From NCBI GenBank assembly GCA_951804985.1, contig OX638136.1, forward strand, positions 7,815,852-7,879,851: a DNA stretch of 64,000 nt, read 5' to 3'. The position numbers were made by a program, and so were the translations under genes. Positions 1-11,961 of the stretch are shown here, piece after piece. Position 1 is the stretch's first letter, and the number at the start of each line of letters is the position of its first letter. This DNA comes from Dryomyza anilis. Its lineage: Eukaryota; Arthropoda; Insecta; Diptera; Dryomyzidae. The notes below the pieces were generated by a model. It ran no database searches. It had not been told where the DNA came from and saw only the letters and a program-made list of their open reading frames with translations.

Positions 1-338
1 TTGTTAATTCGATAAATGAAACAAAAAACAAATTTTAGACCAAATACCGTTGTTTTGGAAATATCGTTTCTCAAAAAACAACATGTGAATTTTTGTACAA
101 CCAAAAATGTTTATTTTGGGAACTCCAAGTTTTAATTAATGAAATTTTACTTAAAATAAAATATGTTTTCCTGGTTTTTTGCATACTTTTTTAAAAACCG
201 TTTTAAACCGGTATAAAACCGAAACCGATTATAACGGTTTTGGATATCGGTATATTTCTGATTTTCGTATAACGGTTTCGGTTTTAAAATGAAACGGTTT
301 TAAACGGATATCGGTTTCGGTTACGGTTTCAATCCTTG
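1..338. mobile_element. hAT-like element, right terminal part (cut by window start)
   Basis: This stretch matches 21260-21611, the right part of the complete hAT-like element, except that it lacks about 15 bp present near 21416. It ends in GGTTTCAATCCTTG, the inverted counterpart of the CAAGGATTGAAACC terminus at 18772. Subterminal GGTTTCGGTT-type repeats run from about 185 to 330. The following 8 bp, GTTAAAAT (339-346), equal the target duplication of the complete copy. No transposase frame is visible. Confidence 0.7.
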
Positions 339-572
339 GTTAAAATTTTTTACTATTCATAATTAACATTATGAATAATAATAATAATTAAATCCATGTA
401 CCATGTTAACAACTAACAATATCAGCGTTACCAATAATCAAAAAATAATGCCTAACTTAAGATAGTAGTCGATTTTGACATAAATGTATGTGGAAGATTT
501 GTCAAAAAGCCGACCTGTACGAATCTGTTTGAAAAAAAAAAACAATATGATATCCGTTTAATTTCTATTTAA

Positions 573-575
<3 letters not shown>

Positions 576-652
<77 letters not shown>
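576..652. repeat. (TA)n microsatellite in U1
   Basis: Uninterrupted TA dinucleotides between the unit sequence and foldback element 1; the tract resumes at 2286-2333 on the other side of the element. In units without an insertion the same spot carries only a short TA run (for example near 7868). Confidence 0.95.
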
Positions 653-656
<4 letters not shown>

Positions 657-2283
657 CTGTGTGAAAAATAATAGCAGCGCTCTCCTATAAATTATAAATT
701 CGATTTTTTAGATTTTTTCGTATAAGAACAATCAATTATTTTTATAATTTACATTTATTGGAATTATGTCATTACAATGCCGTCTTATTTTTTCATATTC
801 TTAACATATTTTAAAAAAATATGTTATCTTTTGTAAATGAGTCTTGGATTTACGTGTGAAAAATAATAGCAGCGATGCCAAATTTGTTAAAAAATCCATT
901 ATTTTCTTCAAAGTTTTTAAATTTAAAATTTGTATTTATATTAGTTAGACTAATTTGAAATGTATTGTTGAATATTTGAAATATTTTATGTTGCTTTGAT
1001 TAAATATGGAATATACAAAACCCTGTTTTAGTAAATCGCGTAAATACCTTAAAAATCATTAAATTTCTTTAATAGAGCTTTCAAAATTATATAGGATATT
1101 GTTTATTCCATAGCTAAAATGTTAACTAAAGCTAAACATTTGACAAAAAATACGAAACACGTGTCTCAACGTAAAAAAAGTATAAAAAATCCATTTGTTT
1201 CAATATTACATATGATTTAAGTAATCTTTTCTTTGAAATTTACCAAAGTGAAAAAAAATCTTGATATGCAATTTGGAATATTAACTTTAGAGAACCACTC
1301 ATAGAAGAAGTTTTTTCTGTAAGAAGCCATTAAGAACTTTAATACACATCGGCAAATATTGATACATCTCGAGTTTGCACGTGTCTATCGTAAGAGTAAC
1401 TTGATGTAACCACTAGCGTAACTTAGTATGATCCAATGGTTCAAAATTGCCACGACTGATTCCTGGAATATCGGAATTACAAATTTTAATGTATTGGACA
1501 ATAGTAAATGGTGCAATTTTTAGACTAATGGTTCAAAGGGTTAGTCACGATTTTTAAATACTTTTAATTAGTAGTTTCAACATTTGCCGAGGTCTATAAT
1601 TGTCCTTCAGGGCTACTTTCATAAAAAACTTATTTTATGAGTTGTTTTCTAAAATCATATCTTTCGAATTGCATATCCATATTTTTTTTCTCTTTGGTAC
1701 ATTTCACAGAAAAGGTTACTTAAATTATATGTAACATTGAAACAAGTGATTTTTTGATACTTTTTTTACGTTTAGGCACGTGTTTCGTATTTGTTGTCAA
1801 ATTATTTGCTTCAGTTAACATTTTAGCTAAGAAATAAACAATATCCTGTAGAATTTTGAAAGTTCTATTAAAAAATTTTAAGGATTTTCAAGGATTTTTC
1901 GCTATTTACTAAAACAAGGTTTTGTAGGTTACATAAATAATCAAAGCAACACAAAATATTTCAAATATTTAACAATACTATTCAAATTAGCCTAACTTAT
2001 ATAAATACAAGTTTTAAATTTAAAAACTTTGTAGAAAATAATGGATTTTGTAACAAATTTGGAATCGCTGCTATTATTTTTCGCACCTAAATTTAAGACT
2101 CATTTACAAAAGCTACCATATTTTTTGAAATAGGTTAAGAATATGGAAAAAATAGACGGCATAGTAATCACATAATTCCAATAAATGTAAAGTATAAAAA
2201 TAATTGATAGTTCATATTATGCAACACTTCAAAAATATAAATTTATAATTTATAGGAGAGCGCTGCTATTATTTTTCACATAG

Positions 2284-2288
<5 letters not shown>
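653..2288. mobile_element. Foldback element 1: Tc1/mariner-like non-autonomous palindrome
   Basis: The left end CAGCTGTGTGAAAAATAATA recurs inverted at the right end (about 2268-2288). The arms remain inversely similar almost to the centre near 1470, giving a 1.6-kb imperfect palindrome. The terminal motif GTGTGAAAAATAATAGCAGCG occurs a second time internally near 853-874, and inverted near 2066-2086, so a palindrome sits inside a palindrome. There is no transposase frame. TA flanks and a (TA)n target suit Tc1/mariner mobilisation, but the family is inferred from the termini only. Confidence 0.65.
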
Positions 2289-2336
<48 letters not shown>

Positions 2337-2906
2337 TAAATTAGAAATTTTCATAAATATGTTACGTAATAAGACAAAACTGAGTATGCAGTCAAAATCA
2401 GCATACACGATTTATATTACATTGAAGATTGGGATATCTCCATACGAATATTTTTTTTCGTTTCTTGAGTAAAGTGTTATTGAATTAATAAATATATAAT
2501 AATCGACACTAAATTGGGTGTTTCCTTACCAAATGTAATAAAATATATTTTATTAAATCGGTAATAAATAATACATTTCACGATCGTACAATTATATATT
2601 TGATCTGTTGAGTGCATATCTTTAATACATATGTATGAAAAAATTTAATTTTTCAACTATATAATCACCTATAACTACGGTATAACTTTGCCGATTATGT
2701 GTTTTATATTTTATGTGAAACGATTACAACGTTTTCTTTTGACTATATTTAAATAGAAATTATACTCCCAATACTAAAGTTTTAAATAATTCAATCTCTG
2801 TAAACGTGCGTTTTATACGAATTTCTGAATGTAAATGACTTGTACCACTAATTTTACCTAGGCCCGCGATTAATAGGACTATCAAACACTTTTAGAATAT
2901 TTATGA

Positions 2907-3413
2907 ACTGTTCTACGAGTTCGTATCGCTTGATTGTGTACAAAATAAAAACAATCTTATATTTGGTTTAAATTATAACAATTAACTTCATTAATTCACT
3001 TTAATAAACAACTTTACTAATAACAAATTCTAACAACTGCTGCATGTGCACAATTTAACTTGACAATTATCACACGAGATGCACTCGACCACTTTACAAT
3101 CACTACTGAAGTGAAGTACCTCAGATGCGGCTCCCTTATATACGGCATGCATCATTTCGACACGTTTCGACAAGCTTCGACTTGTTTCGAGAACCTTCTA
3201 CTCGTTTCGTGAATGACGCATGCTATTGGCATCTTATTCGCACTCATGTGTTTTAATGAGCTGATCTTCCCTCTCTTTCTCGCACATTGCCCAGTACGCT
3301 GAATGATCTTCCGTCTCTTTCTAACACATTGCTTAGTGCGCTGAATTGTCTTGCGTCTCATTTATTATTGTTGAATGCTTGCACGGTGGGGCAAATTACC
3401 TCTTTTCGTAACA
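2907..3413 (-). repeat. 3' LTR of L1 (partial)
   Basis: On the minus strand it starts TGTTACGAAAAGAGG at 3413. It contains the HSE-like run near 3190-3202 and a TATATAAG box near 3140. The purine-rich tract AGGTGGAGGGCAG lies just outside it, on the internal side (3414-3426). The distal end is deleted. Confidence 0.85.
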
Positions 3414-3430
3414 CTGCCCTCCACCTAAAT

Positions 3431-5572
3431 CTAATCTAATCCTCTCTCTATATACGGCACCAACATTTCTAAATATACTACTTTCATTTTTCGTCTGACG
3501 CCTGTAGTATTCTTAATCCGATACACAATGACATTTATCCTTTTAATTATCCTGTACGGTCCTTCCCGGTGTGTTTGTAATTTTGGATTTGTCAATTTCA
3601 CTCGTGGCGAGCTACAAAGCATGACCAGATCTCCTTCCTTAAATCCCTCAGAGTTTGCTCTCAAGTCGTATCGGGACTTCATCTTATCACTTGCAATTTG
3701 TATACTCTGCCTTAAAGACCGAAGCAACTCGTCTTGGTCTTCACTTTCCTTCTTCCCCAAAACAATTTTTGAAATCAGATTTTTCACATCCATGGCAGTA
3801 CGTTCGCAATGTCCTCCTCTGTTGCATTGATTCGTCTTACCGCAACTCCTGACGTCTTTTCTTTTTGCGGATACACATTGCTTACATCTGTGAATTCAGT
3901 AGGCGGCTGACTTCTGATATCCGACCCAATAGAAATGCTTCATGACTTCTTCAATCGTTTTATTAATGCTCAAGTGACATCCATTGGTTCCACAATGGCA
4001 TTTCAGTACTATGGCTTTTATTTTTGATTTGGGAACAACAATCAAATTTCGTGCAGAGCTGCCATTTTCACTTTCCCACTCACGGTACAAACATTTTGTA
4101 GCTTCAGGCTTTGCCACTGCGCCCAGTAGGCCCTGCTTATTGGACTGTTGGATGCTAACTCTTTCCATAATGGTTTCCTTTGTTGTTCCTTGAACGTCCG
4201 AATTTTTGCGATGTCGGGGTCCATATTTTGATCATTTCGTATTTGCTCTAGACTCCATTGATCATCTGGCATGACACCCAATGAACGAATGTGAATTATG
4301 TTCGTTTTTTCATCTTCTCTCCGGCATTCTCCGGATTCCATTGTACACACTCGTGCCGACACAGTGCCTGAATTTCCAAGATGGCAACTGGTGTTATTCG
4401 TACTACCTCAGATCTTTTTTCTGGTCTGTATCTCTTTGGTGGTTGCACAATTACACATTTACGTTTTTCACGACAGTCGCGTGCCATATGCCCATATTTT
4501 CTGCAATTGTAGCATTTACCTTTCAATTGTGTGTTTCCGTTGGAAACATAATGTTCGGATTTAACGCTGGCTTTGGACGCTCTACTTACTCCTTGACATA
4601 AAATTTCTCTCTCCTCATCTTGTACACGTGTTTTCGTTGCTGATCGGCACAATGTAGACGCTATCTCCTGCGTAAGCGCTGTGGTGACCGTTTCCATAAA
4701 TGTCACCTTTGGGTTAGTCATTGTTGCCCGTTTTGTCTCAGGATCCCGTATGCCATAAACGAATGCATTTATCTTGCACATTTTCAAGAAATCACAGGCT
4801 GAATCGGAATACGCCAAATGTGCAAGTCTCTTAACATCCGCAGCATATTCCTGCAACGATTCGCAATTATTTTGCCTTCGGAACTTCAGCTGTATTCTGT
4901 AAATAGGTGCCATGTGGTCACTGCCGTATTTTCGTTGCAATGCACCCATGACCGCTGAATAACTGTTAATGTCACTTTTTGAAACTGTCAGCAAAACTTC
5001 GGCTGCGCCTCCTTTAAGCGCCACGATAAGTGTGGCTACGCTGTCCTCATTATTCCATCGATTACTTACAGCCGTGGTCTCAAATTGCAGCTTGAAAATG
5101 TTGAACGCTGTGGTTCCATCGTAAATCGGCGATTTTAGCCTCGTACCACTAACAACATGGTGTGTAGGTCCATTTATCTGCAACACGTGCAAATCTTTTT
5201 TTATTTCCTGGATTTCTTTGTCCATACCGTTTTCTAATCTTTGAATTTTTTCATCAATGTTCACTTACATGCGTTTCTAGCTCCGTCACTTTGCTATGGA
5301 GTGTATTAGAAACTTCCAAAAAGCTGCTTAGAATGCTCCTGCATCTGCTGCTTAATTTAAGTTTGCAGTTGATTAGAACTTTCTAGTTGCTGTTTCAAAT
5401 TTTCTGATCCTGTTCCATTTTGTTGCAATTTTCTAGAAGTTCTTGCTTCATGTCTAATTTGAGCTGATTAGAATTTCCTTGTAGTTCTGTTTTAAGTTGA
5501 TTTGAATTTTCTTGAAGTTTCTGTTCCATTCTGGTCGAATTTTCTTGGAACTGCTTCGAATTTTCTAGAAGC
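3431..5572 (-). pseudogene. Gag plus integrase-terminal remnant of L1
   Basis: Read on the minus strand this holds part of the Gag coiled coil, the capsid-like region, a CCHC zinc knuckle (CYNCRKYGHMARDC), the integrase zinc-binding H2C2 segment and, after a gap, the integrase C-terminal domain (3431-3793, 120 codons). It is broken by a 1-nt deletion near 4405, a 4-nt deletion near 4090 and a TGA where L5 has the Trp codon before its CxxC (3896-3898). That stop is shared by L2, L3 and L6, so it predates their spread. No complete protein can be made. Confidence 0.8.
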
Positions 5573-6047
5573 AATACATTATATTAAATCGGTAATAAAT
5601 AATACATTTCACGATCGTACAATTATATATTTGATCTGTTGAGTACATATCTTTAATACATATGTATGAAAAAATTTTTCAACTATATAATCACCTATAA
5701 CTACGGTATAACTTTGCCGATTATTTGTTTTATATTTTATGTGAAACGAGTACAACGTTTTCTTTCGACTATATTTAAATAGAAATCATACTCCCAATAC
5801 TAAAGTTATACATAATTCAATCTCTGTAAACGTGCGTTTTATACGAATTTCTGAATGTAAATGATCTGTACTGCTATTTTACCTAGGCCCGCGATTAATA
5901 AGACTATCAAACACTTTTAGAATATTTATGATCATATTATTATGTTGAAATCTCAAGATAGAAAGATGAAAAGACGGTGCCAGATGACAAAATTTAGGAA
6001 ATTAAGAAAACTAGTCGAAAACTAAAACAAAAAAACTCAGCCATCTT

Positions 6048-6059
6048 CGTTGGGCGCCA
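6048..6059 (-). other. tRNA-Lys-PBS-like site in the satellite unit
   Basis: The minus strand reads ACGTTACA directly followed by TGGCGCCCAACG. The second part equals the first 12 nt of the primer-binding site used by LTR elements primed with tRNA-Lys1,2, and the first part ends in CA as an LTR would. The site recurs at 28386-28397, 31493-31504, 51031-51042, 53489-53500 and 63336-63347, and mutated at 16103-16114. It is not part of the L1-L7 family, whose PBS differs. It may be the relic of another LTR element inside the unit; it could also be chance. Confidence 0.35.
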
Positions 6060-6420
6060 TGTAACGTTTTGCTAGGACATGAAAAGGTGTTGTTGTGGAG
6101 ACGTTCGGTGTGTTGGTGCACCGGCTAGGCTCAGGTGGGATGGGTACTTGTCTCCGATAAATAGTTAAACAAACATTTAAGAAATGTTCAGTGGAATTGA
6201 AAACAACTAAAATAAAACAGCGCCTACCAAAAAAAAAATCATATTATTTAAACAAGTGGATTCATATATTACTTGTTATAAAAAAAAACTGGCTTATAAA
6301 TGAATTTAATAAAATGACAAAATGTATAGCCTGCTATAAAAATACCTAAAAATAAAAATTTCTCTACAGTGGTTTATTTACCTATATACATTGTTTTTCT
6401 ATTATATGTTTTACTTTCAG

Positions 6421-6553
6421 ATCCAGCTATGAGCAATTTGAGAAGACGAAGAACGAAAACCACAAAGCGTCGCGAATAGGAGGCACATTGTGCGTTTCAA
6501 GGAGTAGCAATTGCAACAAGTCCTGCAAAAGCGCACGCTTTGCAGTGCTGTAG
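6421..6553 (+). other. Exon-like open frame after a splice acceptor, copy in U1
   Basis: A pyrimidine-rich tract ending TTTTACTTTCAG (to 6420) has the form of a 3' splice site. After one phase nucleotide a 43-codon frame begins SSYEQFEKTKNENHKASRIG and ends at TAG 6551-6553. The block is more GC-rich than its surroundings. Copies in U2-U6 and U8 all measure 133 bp and remain open. I do not recognise the peptide. It may be a captured terminal exon of a host gene; most copy differences change amino acids, so present function is unproven. Confidence 0.35.
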
Positions 6554-7682
6554 CCGAACTAAAGACAATTTTTAACGAGGTTTAGCTCAGATACGGACGG
6601 TTTCACGGTAGTGTAATAATAACCATAATAATAACCAGATGGAATTTGAGAAGACAAACTCATTGTTTATCATATAATATATAAAATATGAAATATAAAA
6701 TATATATGTAATATGTAAAATAATTAATAACAATTAAAATAATATATGTATAATTTTAATTGTTTTTAATTATTTTACAATATAAAATTAGAACTGTTTT
6801 GTACAAAATTATTCAATTAGTTAATGCGCCATAATTTATATTATTTTTGTATGTCATATTTTTAAAGATGCTGTTATAAAATTATATAAATTAATGAAAA
6901 ATGTGAGGGAAAAGTCTATTAAATTACTGTATAACATTTTCTAAGCATTATTTAGGAAGTAGGCTTTTGTTAAAAGAAAACCACTGTAAAAATACAATGG
7001 AAATATGTTTACGAAGTAGGCCGAGTTAAGAATCATCATTGTTATTTTTAACAATTCGATTGTTAATATAGTCTTCATTACCAATAACAATTTAACAATT
7101 CAAAATAACAATTAATTGTTAATTTTGACGTTTAATTTTTATTTTTAGACGTCATAATTAAATAAAGTGCGTCAAAAAATAACTTCGAAAAATTAACAAT
7201 TTCAATTGTGGATAACAACAATAAATTAACAATAGATTATTGTCAATGCCATTTTGACCAATATGATTGTTAATTTATTTCTCAGAGTGTAGTATATATA
7301 GAAAAAAGTTTCTAATTTATTTTGGGCAATACTCTTTATAACCATATACCGCTTTCTTATTTATCATTAGATCCGAAATTCTAAAAAAATCCTCCAAAAG
7401 TAGTCTATAAAATAAAAAAAACGATTTTTTGTATATTAAAATTAGTTTTCGTGATACTATTAAATCAAGAGTACATACATTTTATTGTAATTTTATTTTA
7501 ACAAGGCATCGAGTTATTCTAACCAATGTAAATGTAACATTATACAATTTGTACATTAACGATACAGCATGTTGAATCAAACAGATAATCCATGTTCAGT
7601 TAAAAATTTTTACTATTCATAATTAACATTATGAATAATAATAATAATTAAATTCATGTACCATGTTAACAACTAACAATAT

Positions 7683-7807
7683 CAGCGTTACCAATAATCA
7701 AAAAATAATGTCCAACTTAAGATAGTAGTCGATTTTGACATAAATGTATGTGGAAGATTTGTCAAAAAGCCGACCTGTACATTATTTTTTGATTATTGGT
7801 AGCGCTG
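7683..7807. repeat. 125-bp inverted repeat (MITE-like hairpin)
   Basis: Arms CAGCGTTACCAATAATCA... (7683-7710) and its inverted copy ending ...TTGGTAGCGCTG (7780-7807) are 28 bp long with one mismatch, around a 69-bp loop. Equivalent copies sit near the start of almost every unit, for example 14512-14640 and 21696-21819. In U1 the right arm is deleted. It may be an old MITE fixed in the ancestral unit or a hairpin native to the satellite. Confidence 0.7.
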
Positions 7808-8462
7808 TATGAATCTGTTTGAAAAAAAAAAAAACAATATGATATCCGTTTAATTTCTATTTAAATTTATATATATATATTTTTTAAAATTAGAAATTTT
7901 CATAAATATGTTACGTAATAAGAAAAAACTGAGTATGCAGTCAAAATCAGCATACACGATTTATATTACATTGAAGATTGGGATATCTCCATACGAATAT
8001 TTTTTCTCGTTTCTTGAGTAAAGTGTTATTGAATTAATAAATATATAATAATCGACACTAATTTGGGTGTTTCCTAACCAAATGTAATAAAATATATTTT
8101 ATTAAATCGGTAATAAATAATACATTTCACGATCGTACAATTATATATTTGATCTGTTGAGTACATATCTTTAATACATATGTATGAAAAAATTTAATTT
8201 TTCAACTATATAATCACCTATAACTACGGTATAACTTTGCCGATTATGTGTTTTATATTTTATGTGAAACGATTACAACGTTTTCTTTTGACTATATTTA
8301 AATAGAAATCATACTCCCAATACTAAAGTTATAAATAATTCAATCTCTGTAAACGTGCGTTTTATACGAATTTCTGAATGTAAATGATCTGTACCGCTAC
8401 ATTTTACCTAGGCCAGCGATTAATAGGACTATCAAACACTTTTAGAATATTTATGATCATAT

Positions 8463-8985
8463 TGTTACGAAACTCAATCTACGGAAAACTGTTCAACGAG
8501 ATCGTATCGCTGGATTGTGTACAAAATAAAAACACTTTTATATTTGGTTTAAATTAAATTTATTAATTCACTTTAATAAACAACTTTACTAATAACAAAT
8601 TCTAACAACTGCTGCATGTCCACAATTTAACTTGACAATTATCACACGTGATGCATTCGACCACTTTACAATCACTACTGAAGTGAAGTACCTCAGATGC
8701 GGCTGCCTTATATACTGCATGCATCAGTTCGACACGTTTCGACAAGCTTCGACTTGTTTCGAGAACCTTCTACTCGTTTCGTGAATGACGCATGCTATTG
8801 GCATCTTATTCGCACTCATGTGTTTTAATGAGCTGATCTTCCCTCTCTTTCTCGCACATTGCCCAGTACGCTGAATGATCTTCCGTCTCTTTCTAACACA
8901 TTGCTTAGTGCGCTGAATTGTCTTGCGTCTCATTTATTATTGTTGAATGCTTGCACGGTGGGGCAAATTACCTCTTTTCGTAACA
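8463..8985 (-). repeat. 3' LTR of L2
   Basis: On the minus strand it starts TGTTACGAAAAGAGG at 8985 and ends CGTAACA at 8463. It contains the HSE-like GAAGGTTCTCGAA and a TATATAAGG box. The 13-bp purine tract AGGTGGAGGGCAG adjoins it at 8986-8998. Confidence 0.88.
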
Positions 8986-9002
8986 CTGCCCTCCACCTAA
9001 AT

Positions 9003-11453
9003 CTAATCTAATCCTCTCTCTATATACGGCACCAACATTTCTAAATATACTACTTTCATTTTTCGTCTGACGCCTGTAGTATTCTTAATCCGATACACAA
9101 TGACATTTATCCTTTTAATTATCCTGTACGGTCCTTCCCGGTGTGTTTGTAATTTTGGATTTGTCAATTTCACTCGTGGCGAGCTACAAAGCATGACCAG
9201 ATCTCCTTCCTTAAATCCCTCAGAGTTTGCTCTCAAGTCGTATCGGGACTTCATCTTATCACTTGCAATTTGTATACTCTGCCTTAAAGACCGAAGCAAC
9301 TCGTCTTGGTCTTCACTTTCCTTCTTCCCCAAAACAATTTTTGAAATCAGATTTTTCACATCCATGGCAGTACGTTCGCAATGTCCTCCTATGTTGCATT
9401 GATTCGTCTTACCGCAACTCCTGACGTCTTTTCTTTTTGCGGATACACATTGCTTACATCTGTGAATTCAGTAGGCGGCTGACTTCTGATATCCGACCCA
9501 ATAGAAATGCTTCCTGACTTCTTCAATCGTTTTATTAATGCTCAAGTGACATCCATTGGTTCCACAATGGCATTTCAGTACTATGGCTTTTATTTTTGAT
9601 TTGGGAACAACAATCAAATTTCGTGCAGAGCTGCCATTTTCACTTTCCCACACACGGTACAAACAACCATTTTGTAGCTTCAGGCTTTGCCACTGCGCCC
9701 AGTAAGCCCTGCTTATTGGACTGTTGGATGCTAACTCTTTCCATAATGGTTTCCTTTGTTGTTCCTTGAACGTCTGAATTTTTGCGACGTCGGGGTCCAT
9801 CTTTTGATCATTTCGTATTTGCTCTAGACTCCATTGATCATCTGGCACGACACCCAATGAACGAATGTGAATTATGTTCGTTTTTTCATCTTCTCTCCGG
9901 CATTCTCCGGATTCCATTGTACACACTCGTGCCGACACAGTGCCTGAATTTCCAAGATGGCAACTGGTGTTATTCGTACTATCCTTAGATCTTTTTTCTG
10001 GTCTGTATCTCTTTGGTGGTTGCACAATTACACATTTACGTTTTTCACGACAGTCGCGTGCCATATGCCCATATTTTCTGCAATTGTAGCATTTACCTTT
10101 CAATTGTGTGTTTCCGTTGGAAACATAATGTTCGGATTTAACGCTGGCTTTGGACGCTCTACTTACGCCTTGACATAAAATTTCTCTCTCCTCATCTTGT
10201 ACACGTGTTTTCGTTGCTGATCGGCACAATGTAGACGCTATCTCCTGCGTAAGCGCTGTGGTGACCGTTTCCATAAATGTCACCTTTGGGTTAGTCATTG
10301 TTGCTCGTTTTGTCTCAGGATCCCGTATGCCATAAACTAATGCATTTATCTTGCACATTTTCAAGAAATCACAGGCTGAATCGGAATACGCCAAATGTGC
10401 AAGTCTCTTAACATCCGCAGCATATTCCTGCAACGATTCGCAATTATTTTGCCTTCGGAACTTCAGCTGTATTCTGTAAATAGGTGCCATGTGGTCACTG
10501 CCGTATTTTCGTTGCAATGCACCCATGACCGCTGAATAACGGTTAATGTCACTTTTTGGAACTGTCAGCAAAACTTCGGCTGCGCCTCCTTTAAGCGCCA
10601 CGATAAGTGCGGCTACGCTGTCCTCATTATTCCATCGATTATTTACAGCCGTGGTCTCAAATTGCAGCTTGAAAATGTTGAACGCTGTGGTTCCATCGTA
10701 AATCGGCGATTTTAGCCTCGTACCACTAACAACATGCTGTGTAGATCCATTTATCTGCAACACGTGCAAATCTTTTTTTATTTCCTGGATTTCTTTGTCC
10801 ATACCGTTTTCTAATCTTTGAATTTTTTCATCAATGTTCACTTCCATGTCACTTACATGCGTTTCTAGCTCCGTCACTTTGCTATGGAGTGTATTAGAAA
10901 CTTCCAAGAGCTGCTTAGAATGCTCCTGCATCTGCTGCTTAATTTCAGTTTGCAGTTGATTAGAACTTTCTAGTTGCTGTTTCAAATTTTCTTGAAGTTT
11001 CTGTTCCATTTTGTTGGAATTTTCTAGAAGTTCTTGCTTCATGTCTAATTTGAGCTGATTAGAATTTCCTTGTAGTTCTGTTTTAATTTGATTTGAATTT
11101 AAGTTTCTGTTCCATTCTGGTCGAATTTTCTTGAAACTGCTTCGAATTTTCTAGAAGCTTCTGTTCCATTTTGTTGTCATTTTCTTGGAGCTGTTTGGAA
11201 TTTTCTTGAAACTGTTGTTGTATTGCTCCGAGTAACTGGCTCAAATCAAAGCTTTGGGACTGTACTTTTTGCTCCGTGTCCACACTCTTCGATGACGCTG
11301 TTCAAACTCGTGATCTGCGAGGTCAATGTCGTGGTTCTCTAATTCTTTCATTAGACGCTTTTGTAGTTCTACTTTCGTACCTACAGTTGGAAGATTATGA
11401 ATCGCCAGATCCTTCTTTAGCTGGTCGACTTTAAGTTGTTCGAATTTAACCAT
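9003..11453 (-). pseudogene. Gag-integrase remnant of L2
   Basis: The largest intact piece is 524 codons (9468-11042), covering the Gag coiled coil, capsid-like domain, CCHC knuckle and integrase H2C2 start. The integrase C-terminal domain follows as a separate frame (9003-9365). The Gag start (MVKFEQLKVDQLKKDL, a SAP-type motif) is at 11453. Breaks are a 5-nt loss near 11100, a 14-nt loss near 11300 and the TGA at 9468-9470 shared with L1, L3 and L6. Protease, RT, RNase H and the integrase core are deleted as in L5, so this derives from the same non-autonomous subfamily. Confidence 0.82.
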
Positions 11454-11483
11454 TTTGCATAGCAATCCCACTTCTGACACCAA

Positions 11484-11961
11484 TGTTACGAAAATTCAGT
11501 CTAAGGAAAACTGTTCTACGAGTTCGTATCGCTGGATTGTGTACAAAATAAAAACACACTAATATTTGGTTTTAATATAGTATTATTGCAACTAGTATTA
11601 ATTAACTTTATTTATTTAAATAACAACTTAAAGAATAATCACTTGTATCAACTGCTGAATTTATATAATTTAGCTTAGCAATGTTCACTCACGAAACGCA
11701 TTAGTTCACAATCAAATCACAACTGAAGTGCTGTACCTCTGATGCGGCTCCCTTATATACTGCATGCATCAGTTCGACACGTTTCGACAAGCTTCGACTT
11801 GTCTCGAGAATGACGTTTCATAAATGACGCATGCTATTGGCATCTCATTCGCACTCATGTGTTTTAATGCGGTGATCTTCCATCTCTTTCTCACACACTG
11901 CCTCAGTGCGCTGAATAATCTTCCGTCTCTTTCTAACACATGCTTAGTGCGATGAATTGTC
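11484..11961 (-). repeat. 5' LTR of L2 (truncated)
   Basis: It begins (plus view) TGTTACGAAAATTCAG next to the PBS (11468-11483) and breaks off near 11961. The HSE-like segment present in the 3' LTR is shortened here (CGAGAATGACGTTTCATAAATG), as in the 5' LTRs of L3 and L6. Confidence 0.8.

Larger units (their letters stand above)
2907..5572 (-). mobile_element. Ty3/gypsy-family LTR element L1, truncated (minus strand)
   Basis: Partial 3' LTR (2907-3413) and a 3'-to-middle internal region. The 5' LTR and the start of gag are missing: at 5572 the coiled-coil part of gag joins directly to satellite sequence. The outer tip of the 3' LTR (about 35 bp with the terminal TGTTACG) is also deleted. 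Protease, RT, RNase H and integrase core are absent, as in L2, L3 and L6. The satellite block to the left (about 2545-2906) is repeated to the right (5573-5937), as around L3 and L6, so L1 is a paralogous copy of the same insertion. Confidence 0.85.
339..7598. repeat. Macrosatellite unit U1 (insertion-rich)
   Basis: First visible copy of the complex tandem unit. It holds the left arm of the 125-bp inverted repeat (from 423; the right arm is deleted), a (TA)n tract, foldback element 1, the partial LTR element L1, a second copy of the block left of L1 (5573-5937), the PBS-like site (6048-6059) and the exon-like block (6421-6553). Part of the block normally after the PBS-like site is missing: about 1.1 kb is lost near 6180. 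The last 900 bp are AT-rich DNA with many TTAACAATT-type motifs. U1 resembles U4 far more than its neighbour U2. Confidence 0.75.
8463..11961 (-). mobile_element. Ty3/gypsy-family LTR element L2 (minus strand, PR-RT-RH deleted)
   Basis: 3' LTR 8463-8985, internal region 8986-11483, truncated 5' LTR 11484 to about 11961. The element inserts after ATTTATGATCATAT, the same unit position as L3 and L6, but its far end joins block ACAAAATTTATAAAAACACC directly. It encodes Gag followed by integrase N- and C-terminal pieces only. The two LTRs differ clearly, so this is an old or rearranged copy. Confidence 0.88.

Noticed and set aside
4042..4362. Separate small genes in the L1 region
   Set aside because: They are frame-shifted pieces of the same Gag-integrase remnant, as shown by alignment with L2, L5 and L6.
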